Under the pieces are notes generated by a model that was not told the DNA's origin, ran no database searches, and saw only the letters and a program-made list of their open reading frames with translations. DNA of 34,107 bases from Candidatus Roseilinea sp. (GTDB lineage: Bacteria > Chloroflexota > Anaerolineae > J036 > Brachytrichaceae). The position numbers and the translations under genes were made by a program. Shown here piece by piece: positions 1-8,067 of this stretch. Positions within the stretch are counted from its first letter, which is position 1; every line of letters begins with the position of its first letter. Location: contig JANWYN010000019.1 in the NCBI GenBank assembly GCA_025055235.1, positions 1-34,107 of the forward strand. Direction: 5' to 3'.

Positions 1-1
1 C

Positions 2-1219
2 AAGACGCTGGTCGCAGCGGTGCAGGCCGCCGGCCTGGTCGAGACGCTGAAAGGTCCAGGACCGTTCACGGTATTTGCGCCGACCGATGAGGCGTTCGCC
101 AAGCTGCCGGCAGGCACGCTCGAAACACTGCTCAAGCCGGAGAACAAGCAGCAACTGATTGACATTCTAACCTTCCACGTCGTGGCCGGCGCACTGAAGG
201 CTGCCGACGTAGTGAAGCTCAGCGAAGTGACGACGGTGAACGGCGCGAAGGCGAAGATCACGGTGATGGATGGCAAGGTAATGATCGAGAACGCCAACAT
301 CATCGCCACGGATATCTTGGCCAGCAACGGCGTGATCCATGTGATCGATACGGTTATTTTGCCGCCGGCCAAGCCTGTGCTGCCGCCTACCGGCGCGGCA
401 ATGCAGCGCTTGCCGAACATCGTGGATACGGCGATCGGCGCGGGCAACTTCAAGACGCTCGTCGCAGCGCTAGAGGCTGCCGGCCTGGCCAACACGCTCA
501 AGACCGGCCGCTGGACGGTGTTCGCACCGACCGATGAGGCATTCGCTAAGCTGCCGGCGGGCACGGTCGAGGAGCTGCTGAAGCCGGAGAACAAGCAGCA
601 ACTGCGCGACATTCTGCTCTACCACGTCGCACGCGGCAAACTACCCGCGTCGCAGGTCGTCAAGCACAGCGGAATCGGCATGGCCAACGGCGTGCGCACG
701 CTGGTGCGAGTCACCGATAAAGGCGTCACGATCAACGGCGCCAACATCGTCACCACAGACGTCGAGGCCAGCAACGGTGTGATTCACGTGATTGATGCAG
801 TCATTCTGCCGCCCGGCAACATCGCGGCAGTGGCCGAGGGTGCCGGCTCGTTCAAGACGCTGCTGGCAGCTGTGAAGGCCGCCGGCCTGGAGCGCGAACT
901 CACCGGTCGCGGCCCGCTCACGGTGTTCGCACCGACCGATGAGGCATTCGCTAAGCTGCCGGCGGGCACGGTCGAGGAACTGCTGAAGCCGGAGAACAAG
1001 CAGAAGCTGCGCAGCATCCTCCTGTATCACATCGTGCGCGGCAACAACGACAGCAGCATCGTGGCCAAGCTCAAGTCGGCGCGCACGCTGGCCGGCAAGT
1101 CGCTGCCGATCAAGGTCGAAGACGGCAAGGTCATGGTCGGCAACGCGACGGTAGCGGCGACCGACGTGCTCGCGCGCAACGGCGTGATCCACGTCATTGA
1201 CACGGTGTTGATCCCCTGA
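2..1219 (+). CDS. Fasciclin (FAS1) repeat protein, 5' end outside the window
   Basis: The reading frame is open from base 2, so the true start and any signal peptide lie upstream. Three FAS1 domains of about 135 residues follow one another. Each carries the H1-type motif [17 protein letters not shown] and ends in an H2-like block, [14 protein letters not shown]. The first domain is cut by the window edge and the last ends at the stop codon. FAS1 proteins are usually secreted or surface-attached adhesion proteins; that is family knowledge, and no export signal can be seen here. Domains 2 and 3 share a nearly identical stretch of DNA (about 515-600 and 920-1005), which points to recent duplication or gene conversion. 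No anchor follows the last domain. Confidence 0.9.
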   Translation, partial: KTLVAAVQAAGLVETLKGPGPFTVFAPTDEAFAKLPAGTLETLLKPENKQQLIDILTFHVVAGALKAADVVKLSEVTTVNGAKAKITVMDGKVMIENANIIATDILASNGVIHVIDTVILPPAKPVLPPTGAAMQRLPNIVDTAIGAGNFKTLVAALEAAGLANTLKTGRWTVFAPTDEAFAKLPAGTVEELLKPENKQQLRDILLYHVARGKLPASQVVKHSGIGMANGVRTLVRVTDKGVTINGANIVTTDVEASNGVIHVIDAVILPPGNIAAVAEGAGSFKTLLAAVKAAGLERELTGRGPLTVFAPTDEAFAKLPAGTVEELLKPENKQKLRSILLYHIVRGNNDSSIVAKLKSARTLAGKSLPIKVEDGKVMVGNATVAATDVLARNGVIHVIDTVLIP

Positions 1220-1319
1220 GATCGGCTCACACCCCTAGAGATGCACGGCGGCGAAATCCGCCGTGAATTCTTTTCTGCCGGCGCCTGCGACCATAGAGGC
1301 ACAAAAGATTGTGCGGTAG

Positions 1320-1341
1320 GGCGCGGACACCCTTCCGCGCC
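1320..1341. repeat. GC-rich inverted repeat (7-bp stem)
   Basis: GGCGCGG at 1320-1326 pairs with CCGCGCC at 1335-1341 across an 8-nt loop. No T-run follows, so it is not a clear intrinsic terminator. It lies 100 bp after the fasciclin stop and resembles the hairpin at 2471-2494 in layout. It may belong to a small dispersed palindrome family. Confidence 0.4.
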
Positions 1342-1393
1342 TGTGACGCATCGGCAACGGCACGCTGCGGACTCGCGCCCCGCATGTCCCCGA

Positions 1394-1434
1394 TCCCGTT
1401 TCCCGTTCCGAGAAGAGGAACGGGGATCACGGGA
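1394..1434. repeat. Interrupted inverted repeat
   Basis: CCCGTTCC at 1402-1409 pairs with GGAACGGG at 1417-1424, and an outer TCCCG/CGGGA pair (1394-1398 and 1430-1434) extends the hairpin across an internal loop. No T-tract follows. The 1220-1605 gap holds only this hairpin, the one at 1320-1341 and a possible promoter. The open frames there are short and look non-coding. Confidence 0.35.
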
Positions 1435-1536
1435 GGGTAGGGCGCACTACTCCATCTACACATTTACCCCCTTTGGCGAATGTTTCCGCTCACCGCGAAC
1501 TTGAACGTGGATTTAAAGCGTTTTTAAGTCTTGCGA

Positions 1537-1542
1537 TATACT
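1537..1542 (+). promoter_or_regulatory. Possible -10 element for the GNAT gene
   Basis: TATACT lies in an AT-rich stretch 63 bp before the proposed GNAT start. No convincing TTGACA-like -35 stands at 16-18 bp. The leader would be about 55 nt and would include the AAAGGAG SD at 1595-1601. Confidence 0.35.
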
Positions 1543-1605
1543 AGGTTAAGGGCACTTGCTTGGGAAGTGAACATTTAGTTGCGATTACGCAACAAAAGGA
1601 GCATC

Positions 1606-2331
1606 TTGAGTGAAATCCTAATTCTCAACACCCAGGCCGAGCATGTCGAACAGTGCGCCGCGCTGCAGCCGCTGTGCTACCCCACCTTGGCCAAAGAAGA
1701 GCAGTTCACCGCGGAGCACTTTGCCAACCATGTTCGGCTGTTTCCTGAAGGCCAGTTCGTGGCAATCGAGCGCGAGACTGGTCGCGTTGTTGGCTCTACT
1801 TCAGGTTTCCTCACCTACTACGATCGTATAGACCAAGAACACTTCCGGCATCACAAATTCATTGACGCCATCGCCGGCGGATGGCTGACCAACCACAACC
1901 CACGCGGCAACTATTACTATGGCGTGGATATGTGCGTCCATCCGGACTACCGCGGGCGCGGCATTGCGCGCAAGCTGCACGACGCCCGCAAAGCGCTATG
2001 CAAACGACTAAATCTGAAAGGTCAGGTCATCGGCGGCATGATCCCCGGCTTCGTCGCCTACAAGCATGTAATGACCGCGCAGGAGTATGTGCGCTATGTG
2101 CAAGCCGGGCTGATCTATGACAGCACGCTGACTACGCAGTTGCGCAATGGCTTTGTGCTGCGCGGCATGCTGCAAAACTACCTAGACGATCCTCCAACGG
2201 ACGGATGGTCCACGCTGCTGGAGTGGCGCAACCCTGACTACATCGAGTTCGGCCTGCCCACGCCGCGTGTGCCGCATGGCGCAACTCACAGCGCGCCGGC
2301 AGCCGACCGCCCCCACGGAGTCTATCCGTAG
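1606..2331 (+). CDS. GNAT family N-acetyltransferase
   Basis: A stand-alone acyl-CoA-dependent N-acetyltransferase of about 241 residues; the substrate is unknown. The acetyl-CoA pyrophosphate loop is seen as HPDYRGRGIARKLHDARK, preceded by the strand YYYGVDMCV. The C-terminal part (QLRNGFVLRGMLQNYL, then TLLEWRNPDY) matches the GNAT domain that in other bacteria is fused to a carbon-nitrogen hydrolase; here no hydrolase follows. I chose the TTG at 1606 because AAAGGAG sits at 1595-1601 just upstream. The frame is open from another TTG at 1579, but that would place the SD inside the gene. The gene stands alone between the fasciclin gene and the trp leader. Confidence 0.85.
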   Translation: MSEILILNTQAEHVEQCAALQPLCYPTLAKEEQFTAEHFANHVRLFPEGQFVAIERETGRVVGSTSGFLTYYDRIDQEHFRHHKFIDAIAGGWLTNHNPRGNYYYGVDMCVHPDYRGRGIARKLHDARKALCKRLNLKGQVIGGMIPGFVAYKHVMTAQEYVRYVQAGLIYDSTLTTQLRNGFVLRGMLQNYLDDPPTDGWSTLLEWRNPDYIEFGLPTPRVPHGATHSAPAADRPHGVYP

Positions 2332-2452
2332 GCTGCACGGAGACAGATGATGGTTCGCGCTTTCGCGCAGAGTGCATTCGCCAGCGGGGGCTGTAGGGCG
2401 CGCGCTGAATGGCCCGCATGGGCTACCGCAGCGCGCCGTTGGTAGCGCACAC

Positions 2453-2494
2453 GGGCACGGAACGGAGTCCGGGCACGGAACGGAGTCCGTGCCC
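2453..2494. repeat. Tandem 18-mer ending in a palindrome (REP-like)
   Basis: GGGCACGGAACGGAGTCC occurs twice head to tail (2453-2470 and 2471-2488). The second copy continues into GTGCCC, so GGGCACGGA (2471-2479) pairs with TCCGTGCCC (2486-2494) as a 9-bp stem with a 6-nt loop. The first copy can form the same stem by skipping the second. It lies in the non-coding gap before the trp T-box leader. The short open frames crossing it are low-complexity and are not called. Confidence 0.6.
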
Positions 2495-2547
2495 TACCGT
2501 GCGATGGTTTGCCCCTATCCGCGAATGCACCCTTCGCGCAAAGCCTG

Positions 2548-2553
2548 TAAAAT
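2548..2553 (+). promoter_or_regulatory. Possible -10 element of the trp leader
   Basis: TAAAAT (5 of 6 to consensus) lies about 45 bp upstream of the first T-box stem. Transcription would start near 2560, giving a leader of about 300 nt before trpE. No good -35 is visible at the usual distance. Confidence 0.35.
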
Positions 2554-2599
2554 TCGAAATACAAAAGGCGACGAACGGGACAAGTAGCCTTCGCAGAAG

Positions 2600-2850
2600 C
2601 GCACAGAGAGCGGCGCAGGTTGGTGAGAGCGCCGTGCGTGGAGCGATGGTCGAATGGCCCCGGGAGCTGCAAGCTGAACAGAGCGCGAGATTGCTTCGCG
2701 CGCTTAGTAGGTGCGCCGGAGCCGCCACCGTTACAAGGCGGAGCGAATGATGGTTCGCGCACAAGGGGCGGCTGATTCAGTCGCCCGAAGCAGGGTGGCA
2801 CCACGAGCAACGCCTCTCGTCCCTCAGGATGAGAGGCGTTCTTGTTTGTC
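2600..2850 (+). promoter_or_regulatory. T-box riboswitch leader, tryptophan-specific
   Basis: This is a tRNA-sensing transcription attenuator upstream of trpE. Stem I begins near 2605; its CGGCGC (2611-2616) pairs with GCGCCG (2629-2634). The specifier loop reads GAATGG followed by CCCCGGGAGC, putting a UGG (Trp) codon at 2655-2657. The conserved T-box AGGGTGGCACCACG is at 2792-2805. Its TGGC can pair with a GCCA-3' acceptor end, fitting the G discriminator of bacterial tRNA-Trp. The partner CGTCCCT (2818-2824) can form the antiterminator or join the terminator at 2809-2849. By family knowledge, uncharged tRNA-Trp stabilises the antiterminator and switches on the anthranilate synthase genes. 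Specifier and regulated gene agree. Confidence 0.93.
2809..2849 (+). terminator. Intrinsic terminator of the trp T-box
   Basis: AACGCCTCTCGTCC (2809-2822) pairs with GGATGAGAGGCGTT (2827-2840) around a CTCA loop, with one G-T wobble. The T-rich tail CTTGTTTGT follows. Its 5' arm overlaps the bases needed for the antiterminator, as expected for an attenuator. Confidence 0.92.
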
Positions 2851-2865
2851 CGGAGTTCATGACCG

Positions 2866-4380
2866 ATGGGACGACTGACGATCAAACCTTCACTCGACGA
2901 GGTACGCGCGCTGAGCGAGCGCGGTAACCTGATTCCAATCTACGCCGAGCTGCCGTCCGACCTGGACACGCCGGTATCGCTCTTTCTGCGGCTGGCAGGC
3001 GAAGATCCAGCCTTTTTGCTGGAGAGCGTCTCCGGCGGCGAGCAGGTCGCGCGCTATTCGTTCATCGGCGTGCACATGCGCGAGGCGCTGGTGTTCCGCG
3101 ACGGCCGGCTTCATCGCCACACGCTCACGCCCGACGGCCTGGCTGCGCAGCCCTTCCCCGCCGGCGCAGGCGACCTGCTCGACCACCTGCGGCGCGAGAT
3201 GGCCAAGTATCGCTTCGTGCCGTCCTCTCACCTGCCGCGCTTCTGTGGCGGGCTGGTGGGCTATACCGGCTACGACGTGGTGCGGCAATTCGAGCGCTTG
3301 CCGGCGACCGCAACCGACGTGCTACGCCTGCCCGACGCTGCCTATCTGTTGACCGATACGCTCGTCGCATTCGATCATGCCCGGCACCGGCTGCTGATCA
3401 TCGCCAACGCCTACCTGGACGGCGCGCCCACCGTCGCCGAAGCCTATGAAGAAGCCGTTGCGCGCATCAAGACGATGCACGCGCGGCTAAGCGCGCCGAT
3501 GGCAACACTGAAGCCGAATCCCGACGCCGTTTGCACGCCGCCGCGCGCCAACAAGTCGCAGGCTGAGTTCGAGCAGATGGTGCGGACGGCGAAGGAGTAC
3601 ATCCGCGCCGGCGACATCTTTCAGGTAGTGCTGTCGCGACGCATCGAGCGGCGTACTACAGCTCACCCGTTCGCTATCTACCGCGCGCTGCGCATGCTGA
3701 ACCCGTCGCCGTGGATGTTCTACTTCAACTTCGACGGCCTGCTGCCGGAGAATCTAAAGCTGATCGGCGCGTCGCCGGAGATGCACGCGCGCTTCGAGGG
3801 TGGCATTGCCAGCGTGCGGCCGATCGCCGGCACGCGTCGGCGCGGTGCGAACGAACATGAGGACGCCGCACTGGCGAAGGAGCTGCTGGCCGACCCGAAA
3901 GAGCGTGCCGAACACGTCATGCTGGTAGACCTGGGGCGCAACGACATTGGGCGCGTGGCGAAGTACGGCACGGTGCGCGTGCCGGAGCTGATGGTGATCG
4001 AGCACTATTCGCACGTGATGCACATCGTCAGCCTGGTAGAAGGCGAGGTGCGCGATGGCCTGGACGCGTTCGATGTGCTGCGGGCGACCTTCCCTGCCGG
4101 CACGCTGAGCGGCGCGCCCAAGGTGCGCGCGATGGAGATCATCGAGGAACTGGAGGGCGAACGCCGCGGTATCTACGGGGGATGCGTGGGCTATTTCTCG
4201 TTCAACGGGCAAATGGACACCTGCATCGGCATCCGCACCATCGTGATGCGCGACGATACGTGCTATGTGCAGGCCGGCGCCGGCATCGTGGCCGATAGCG
4301 ATCCCACTGCCGAGTTTCATGAAACGCACAACAAAGCCCGCGCGCTGATGGTCGCCATTGACGAAGCGGAGAGTCAGTAA
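2866..4380 (+). CDS. trpE: Anthranilate synthase component I
   Basis: This enzyme makes anthranilate from chorismate, the first committed step of tryptophan synthesis, using ammonia supplied by TrpG. At 504 residues it has the usual length. The N-terminal domain carries the feedback motif LLES (about residue 51) followed by ARYSFIG. The C-terminal chorismate-binding domain shows IAGTRRRG, the DLGRNDIGRVA segment, AGTLSGAPKVRAMEIIEELE and GYFSFNGQMDTCIGIRT, all typical of active TrpE. The ATG at 2866 follows GGAG (2852-2855) by 10 nt. The gene lies directly downstream of the Trp T-box, so its transcription should rise when tRNA-Trp is uncharged. trpG follows after a 94-bp repeat spacer; no other trp gene is in the window. 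Confidence 0.97.
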   Translation: MGRLTIKPSLDEVRALSERGNLIPIYAELPSDLDTPVSLFLRLAGEDPAFLLESVSGGEQVARYSFIGVHMREALVFRDGRLHRHTLTPDGLAAQPFPAGAGDLLDHLRREMAKYRFVPSSHLPRFCGGLVGYTGYDVVRQFERLPATATDVLRLPDAAYLLTDTLVAFDHARHRLLIIANAYLDGAPTVAEAYEEAVARIKTMHARLSAPMATLKPNPDAVCTPPRANKSQAEFEQMVRTAKEYIRAGDIFQVVLSRRIERRTTAHPFAIYRALRMLNPSPWMFYFNFDGLLPENLKLIGASPEMHARFEGGIASVRPIAGTRRRGANEHEDAALAKELLADPKERAEHVMLVDLGRNDIGRVAKYGTVRVPELMVIEHYSHVMHIVSLVEGEVRDGLDAFDVLRATFPAGTLSGAPKVRAMEIIEELEGERRGIYGGCVGYFSFNGQMDTCIGIRTIVMRDDTCYVQAGAGIVADSDPTAEFHETHNKARALMVAIDEAESQ

Positions 4381-4381
4381 G

Positions 4382-4465
4382 TGGTAAATAGTAAGTGGTA
4401 AATGGTAAGTGGGGAGTAGGGAGTGGGAAGCCAATCTCCAATCTCTAATCTCCAATCTCCAATCT
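4382..4465. repeat. Array of twelve heptamers between trpE and trpG
   Basis: The spacer is twelve uninterrupted 7-bp units: TGGTAAA, TAGTAAG, TGGTAAA, TGGTAAG, TGGGGAG, TAGGGAG, TGGGAAG, then CCAATCT, CCAATCT, CTAATCT, CCAATCT, CCAATCT. The seven-base phase holds across the change from purine-rich to CCAATCT units. It resembles the short tandem heptanucleotide (STRR) arrays of filamentous cyanobacteria in design, not in exact sequence. It starts 1 bp after the trpE stop and ends 9 bp before the trpG ATG. Confidence 0.93.
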
Positions 4466-4474
4466 CAAAGTCGA

Positions 4475-5041
4475 ATGATCATCGTCATTGATAACTACGA
4501 TTCGTTCACCTACAACCTGGTGCAGTACCTGGGTGAGCTGGGCGCCGAGCTGCGCGTCTTCCGCAACGACCAAGTCACGCTCGATCAACTTAAGGCGCTG
4601 AAGCCGAGGGGATTCGTGATCTCGCCGGGGCCGGGCACGCCGCAGAAAGACAGCGGCATCAGCAACGACGTGCTGCGCGAGTTCAGCGGCCGGGTGCCTA
4701 TCCTCGGCGTGTGCCTGGGGCAGCAGTGCATGGGGTATGTGTTCGGCGGCAGCGTCGTCCGTGCGCCGCGCCTGATGCACGGCAAGACTTCGCTGATCCA
4801 CCACAACGGGCGCGATCTGTTCCGCGGCCTCCCCAACCCGTTCGAGGCCACGCGCTACCATTCGCTGATCGTGGAGGAGCCACTGCCGCCGGCGCTCGAA
4901 GTCACCGCGTTCACCACAGAGGGCGAGGTGATGGGCCTGCGCCACAAGCAGCATCCCACCTTCGGCGTGCAGTTCCATCCGGAGAGCATCTTGACTCAGG
5001 GCGGCAAACAGATCATCGCCAATTTTCTGGCGATGGTATGA
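4475..5041 (+). CDS. trpG: Anthranilate synthase component II, glutamine amidotransferase
   Basis: This subunit hydrolyses glutamine and passes ammonia to TrpE. It is 188 residues, normal for a stand-alone class I amidotransferase. The oxyanion region SPGPGTPQ is near residue 50. The nucleophile Cys80 lies in GVCLGQQ, the His-Glu pair in VQFHPESIL near the C-terminus, and HGKTS in the middle. I use the ATG at 4475 because [20 protein letters not shown] is the conserved N-terminus. A GTG at 4409 in the same frame would add 22 residues encoded by the heptamer array and is unlikely. No good SD precedes 4475, so translation may depend on ribosomes finishing trpE. Co-transcription from the T-box leader is inferred. 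Confidence 0.96.
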   Translation: MIIVIDNYDSFTYNLVQYLGELGAELRVFRNDQVTLDQLKALKPRGFVISPGPGTPQKDSGISNDVLREFSGRVPILGVCLGQQCMGYVFGGSVVRAPRLMHGKTSLIHHNGRDLFRGLPNPFEATRYHSLIVEEPLPPALEVTAFTTEGEVMGLRHKQHPTFGVQFHPESILTQGGKQIIANFLAMV

Positions 5042-5128
5042 GCAAAGTCTGCCTTCGCGAACTGGGGGTTGCCCGTCGTCGAAGAGCGACGGCGCACAGG
5101 CTTCAACATCAGCGCATCGCGCCGTGCT

Positions 5129-5144
5129 GACCGGCCTTCCGGTC
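5129..5144. terminator. Weak hairpin between the convergent trpG and gtrA-like genes
   Basis: GACCGG (5129-5134) pairs with CCGGTC (5139-5144) around a CCTT loop. GCGCGCTTTAAGG follows. The T-tract is too short for a confident intrinsic terminator, but the position between two converging genes fits. Confidence 0.3.
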
Positions 5145-5226
5145 GCGCGCTTTAAGGTTACCTCGTGCTTGAGCACTGGCTGACATTGCGGATGTTGCCG
5201 GTATGCAAATCTGCGTTGCACCCGGA

Positions 5227-5814
5227 CTAGAGCGCGCTATCGGCCGGCTCGATCTCCGCGGAGATGTTCCGCTTCCATGCCACGTTGCGGAAGGTCACGA
5301 AGCGGTTGACGAAGAAGTTCCACAGCATCACGATGACCGCAGCGATCAACTTGGTGACGTTTAGGCCGATGCCGCGGTAGTGCGCTTGGAAGAAGGGGAT
5401 GGGCACGAGGCGAACAAGTTCGGTGATGGGTGCTTGAAACAGCAGGAAGATCAACTCGTTGATGAGCAAGCCGGCGGCGTTGACGGCGAGGAAGACCGGC
5501 ATTTGCCGGCGCTTCTTCTGCGTGCGCGATTCGGGATACACCCACAGGCGGTTCCAGATGAAGTTGTTGGTGGCAGCGATGATGAACGCGAGCGCGACGG
5601 CGATCGGCACGGGCATGCCCAGGTTGCGCTCGAAGATGTTGAGCAGGACGATGTCAATCACCAGCCCGCTGGCGCCGACGATGGCGAATTTGACAAACCG
5701 TTTGATCTCCGGCTTGTTGCGGTGAGCCAACCCATAGAATCGCGTGCCCTTCACCGCAGTGGGCACGAACCGGCTCACGGATAAGGAGCGCTTGTCACTG
5801 CTCACGACGTGCAT
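5227..5814 (-). CDS. GtrA-like membrane protein
   Basis: A 195-residue member of the GtrA/DPMS family, small four-helix membrane proteins thought to help move lipid-linked sugars across the membrane or to assist glycosyltransferases. Helix 1 begins at FVKFAIVGASGLVIDIVLLN (about residue 41). The family motif NNFIWNRLWVYP follows helix 2, and the last helix ends in WNFFVNRFVTFRN. The first 40 residues are polar and Arg-rich. The ATG at 5814 lies 20 bp inside the 3' end of the S9 peptidase gene, so the two genes probably share a transcript. A later start cannot be excluded. The partner glycosyltransferase is not adjacent. Confidence 0.88.
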   Translation of the reverse strand: MHVVSSDKRSLSVSRFVPTAVKGTRFYGLAHRNKPEIKRFVKFAIVGASGLVIDIVLLNIFERNLGMPVPIAVALAFIIAATNNFIWNRLWVYPESRTQKKRRQMPVFLAVNAAGLLINELIFLLFQAPITELVRLVPIPFFQAHYRGIGLNVTKLIAAVIVMLWNFFVNRFVTFRNVAWKRNISAEIEPADSAL

Positions 5815-7921
5815 ACGTATTAAACCACCGGATGATGCGTTGGATGCGCTCGACGCGATGCCTTGGCTCGCCGTTGCGCGAAAGCTCGTGCCCTTCGCGC
5901 GGCCAACGCACCAGCTCGACCGTCTTCTTCTGCAAACGCATGGCCTGGAACAACTGCTCGGCCTGCTCGATCGGCACGCGATAGTCCTGCTCGCTATGCT
6001 CGATCAGCAGCGGCGTCCGCATGTTGGGCACCAGCGAGATCGGCGACTTACTCCACAGCGCCTGCACGTCGTCCCATGGGGTGATCCCGCCCATCTCCCG
6101 GTCGTTGAAGAAGGGGATATCCGTTGTGTTGCGCATGGACACCAGGTTGTATACCCCGCGCTGGGCGCAGGCTGCAACGAAGCGGTGGTCGCGTCCGATG
6201 ATCCAGGCCGTCAGATAGCCCGCATAACTCCCGCCGGTTAGGCACAGCCGCGCAGCATCAATATAGTCGCGACCGGCGATCAAGTCCACACCGCGCAACA
6301 CGTCGTGCATCGGGCCGTCGCCCCAATCGGCCCGATTGGCGTGCCAGAAGTCCCTGCCGTAGCCGTCGGAGCCGCGCGGGTTGCAGTAGAACACCACGTA
6401 GCCGGCTGCGGCCATCGCCTGGAACTCGTGCCAAATGCTGCGCGTCGCCGCGCCCCACATTACATGAGGCCCGCCGTGCATCTGCACGATCAGCGGATAT
6501 TTCTTGCCGGGGTCGAAGTCCGGCGGCGTGATCACCCAGCCCTGGATGGCGCGGCCATCGGAGCGGTAGCGGACGGCCTCTACGCGCCCAATAGCATGCT
6601 CGGCCAGGAACTTGGCGTTGGGCCGATACAACGGCCGGACACGGCCGCGCAGATCGAGTTCGTATAGCGCGCTGGGGTCGCCCGGCGTGCTGGCAATGAA
6701 GACCACGCGGCCATCGGCCAGCACGCTGAATCCGTTGATCTCATGGACAGCGTCGGTGACTTGCTGGATCTCAATGCGCCGGGCGCGAGGGGTGCGTGGG
6801 ATACGCGCCCGCCATAGGTTGATTGCGCCGTCTTTGTTGAGCGTGAAGTAAAGGAAGCGGCTATCCGGGCTCCAGACGAATGCAACTAGGCTGCGGTCGA
6901 GCACATCGGTCAGGTCAATTAGGTTGTCCATGTCGGCTGCGCCGTCGGGCAGCAGCGGCGCAATCGTCAGCGTGCCGGGTTGGTATGCCGCCGGGTCTTC
7001 GAACGAGCGGTCGAAGGCCAGCCACCGGCCATCCGGTGATGGCATGGGCGTGTAGCACGTGTAGTTGGCCAGCGGGATGCGCTCGAAGCGGCGCGCGTTC
7101 GGGTCTGCATTACCGGCGTCGAATCGAACTAAATCGGCGTAGCGGAACATATCGCCCGAATCCGGGTCGCGTGTGTAGGCGCTGTAGATCGTCGCGCCGT
7201 CGGCTGACCATGCCGGTGGCGCGAAGTTAGCGGCGGTGTCGTTCGGCGTCAGGCGAAAGGCTCTGGCGTCATTCGGCTCGGCGAAGGACGCCGGCACACC
7301 TATCACGTAGATGTGAGCGTAGCGATCTTCGATGAACGTCGTGCCGGTGCGGTAGGGCACGCGGGAAATGACGCGCGGATCGAGTCGCATCTCCTCTTCG
7401 TGTTGCTTTTGCTCCTTCTCGCGCTTCAATTCCCACGCATCTTTGAACGTGACCGACTCCCGACTCCCGTCTTCCGTCTTCCGTCCCTCGTCCTTGGCGG
7501 CTGTTTCGTCTTCGCGCGCACACTCATCGGCGCGCATGCGCGCGGTGAAGGCAATGCGCTTCCCGTCAGGCGACCACTCGAACGCCTCGACGCCGTTGGG
7601 GTGCGACGTGACGCTGCGCGCCTCGCCGGGCTCGCGGATGGGCAGGACGAACACCTGCGGTTTCTCATCGCGCGTCGAGATGAAGGCGAGGTAGCGTCCG
7701 TCCGGCGACCAGCGCGGCGATCCATCTTTGACGCTGGAGGTGAGCGGGCGCGCCGGCGTGCGCCGGTCGGTCAGGTCTTTGATCCAGATCGTGCGGTTGT
7801 ATTTGTTGCCGCTGCGATCTACGCTGGTGCGCACGAAGGCGGCATAGGCGCCATCGGGCGAAACGCGCACGTCGTCGAGTAGAACGATGTCGTATAGGCT
7901 TTCGGGGGTGATGGGTTTCAT
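5795..7921 (-). CDS. S9 family prolyl oligopeptidase-type serine peptidase
   Basis: A 708-residue peptidase with an N-terminal beta-propeller (repeats such as SPDGRYLAF, SPDGKRIAFTA, SPDSRFLYFTL) and a C-terminal alpha/beta hydrolase domain. The catalytic triad is visible: Ser565 in GGSYAGY, Asp646 in HSEQDYRVP and His678 in REGHELS. HGGPHVMWG earlier in the domain is the usual oxyanion-side motif. The family cleaves short peptides, often acyl- or dipeptidyl-terminated; the exact substrate is unknown. No signal peptide is seen, so it is probably cytoplasmic. Oddly, a 14-residue insert in the propeller (KDEGRKTEDGSRES) is encoded exactly by six DNA heptamers. The ATG at 7921 matches the conserved start; CATAGT lies 13 nt upstream. 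Confidence 0.95.
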   Translation of the reverse strand: MKPITPESLYDIVLLDDVRVSPDGAYAAFVRTSVDRSGNKYNRTIWIKDLTDRRTPARPLTSSVKDGSPRWSPDGRYLAFISTRDEKPQVFVLPIREPGEARSVTSHPNGVEAFEWSPDGKRIAFTARMRADECAREDETAAKDEGRKTEDGSRESVTFKDAWELKREKEQKQHEEEMRLDPRVISRVPYRTGTTFIEDRYAHIYVIGVPASFAEPNDARAFRLTPNDTAANFAPPAWSADGATIYSAYTRDPDSGDMFRYADLVRFDAGNADPNARRFERIPLANYTCYTPMPSPDGRWLAFDRSFEDPAAYQPGTLTIAPLLPDGAADMDNLIDLTDVLDRSLVAFVWSPDSRFLYFTLNKDGAINLWRARIPRTPRARRIEIQQVTDAVHEINGFSVLADGRVVFIASTPGDPSALYELDLRGRVRPLYRPNAKFLAEHAIGRVEAVRYRSDGRAIQGWVITPPDFDPGKKYPLIVQMHGGPHVMWGAATRSIWHEFQAMAAAGYVVFYCNPRGSDGYGRDFWHANRADWGDGPMHDVLRGVDLIAGRDYIDAARLCLTGGSYAGYLTAWIIGRDHRFVAACAQRGVYNLVSMRNTTDIPFFNDREMGGITPWDDVQALWSKSPISLVPNMRTPLLIEHSEQDYRVPIEQAEQLFQAMRLQKKTVELVRWPREGHELSRNGEPRHRVERIQRIIRWFNTYARREQ
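7454..7495. repeat. Six in-frame heptamers inside the S9 peptidase gene
   Basis: On the plus strand the units are CGACTCC, CGACTCC, CGTCTTC, CGTCTTC, CGTCCCT and CGTCCTT, joined without gaps. Six sevens make 42 bp, so the reading frame is kept and 14 residues are added to the protein. The style matches the array at 4382-4465. Confidence 0.9.
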
Positions 7922-8047
7922 GGCTAGGCGCTCGACTATGCTTGCGGTGCGTTGTTGCAGCTTTCCGAATCATGCCACAGCTCGGTATAGCGGGTGTATT
8001 TCCCTTTGAGGGCAAAATACGACTGAAGTCGCGGGCAATTTGCAGCG

Positions 8048-8067
8048 AAGCCGGCCTGCGCCGGCTT
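8048..8067. repeat. Perfect inverted repeat in the S9/phosphorylase divergent gap
   Basis: AAGCCGGC (8048-8055) pairs with GCCGGCTT (8060-8067) around a CTGC loop. A second short palindrome, GCGGAT/ATCCGC, sits at 8083-8096. The genes on both sides point away, so these are more likely an operator or REP-type elements than terminators. The 7922-8341 gap also holds TAGAAT at 8158-8163, a possible -10 for the phosphorylase, but no clear -35. Confidence 0.4.

Noticed and set aside
1241..1504. Possible small gene after the fasciclin gene
   Set aside because: Low-complexity Arg-rich product, contains both hairpins, no ribosome site.
2322..2885. 187-codon minus-strand frame across the trp leader
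   Set aside because: It would cover the T-box antisense and the REP-like palindrome; no recognisable domain and no SD.
4382..4465. Heptamer array as the N-terminus of TrpG (GTG at 4409)
   Set aside because: TrpG homology begins at the ATG at 4475, and the extra residues are only repeat translation.
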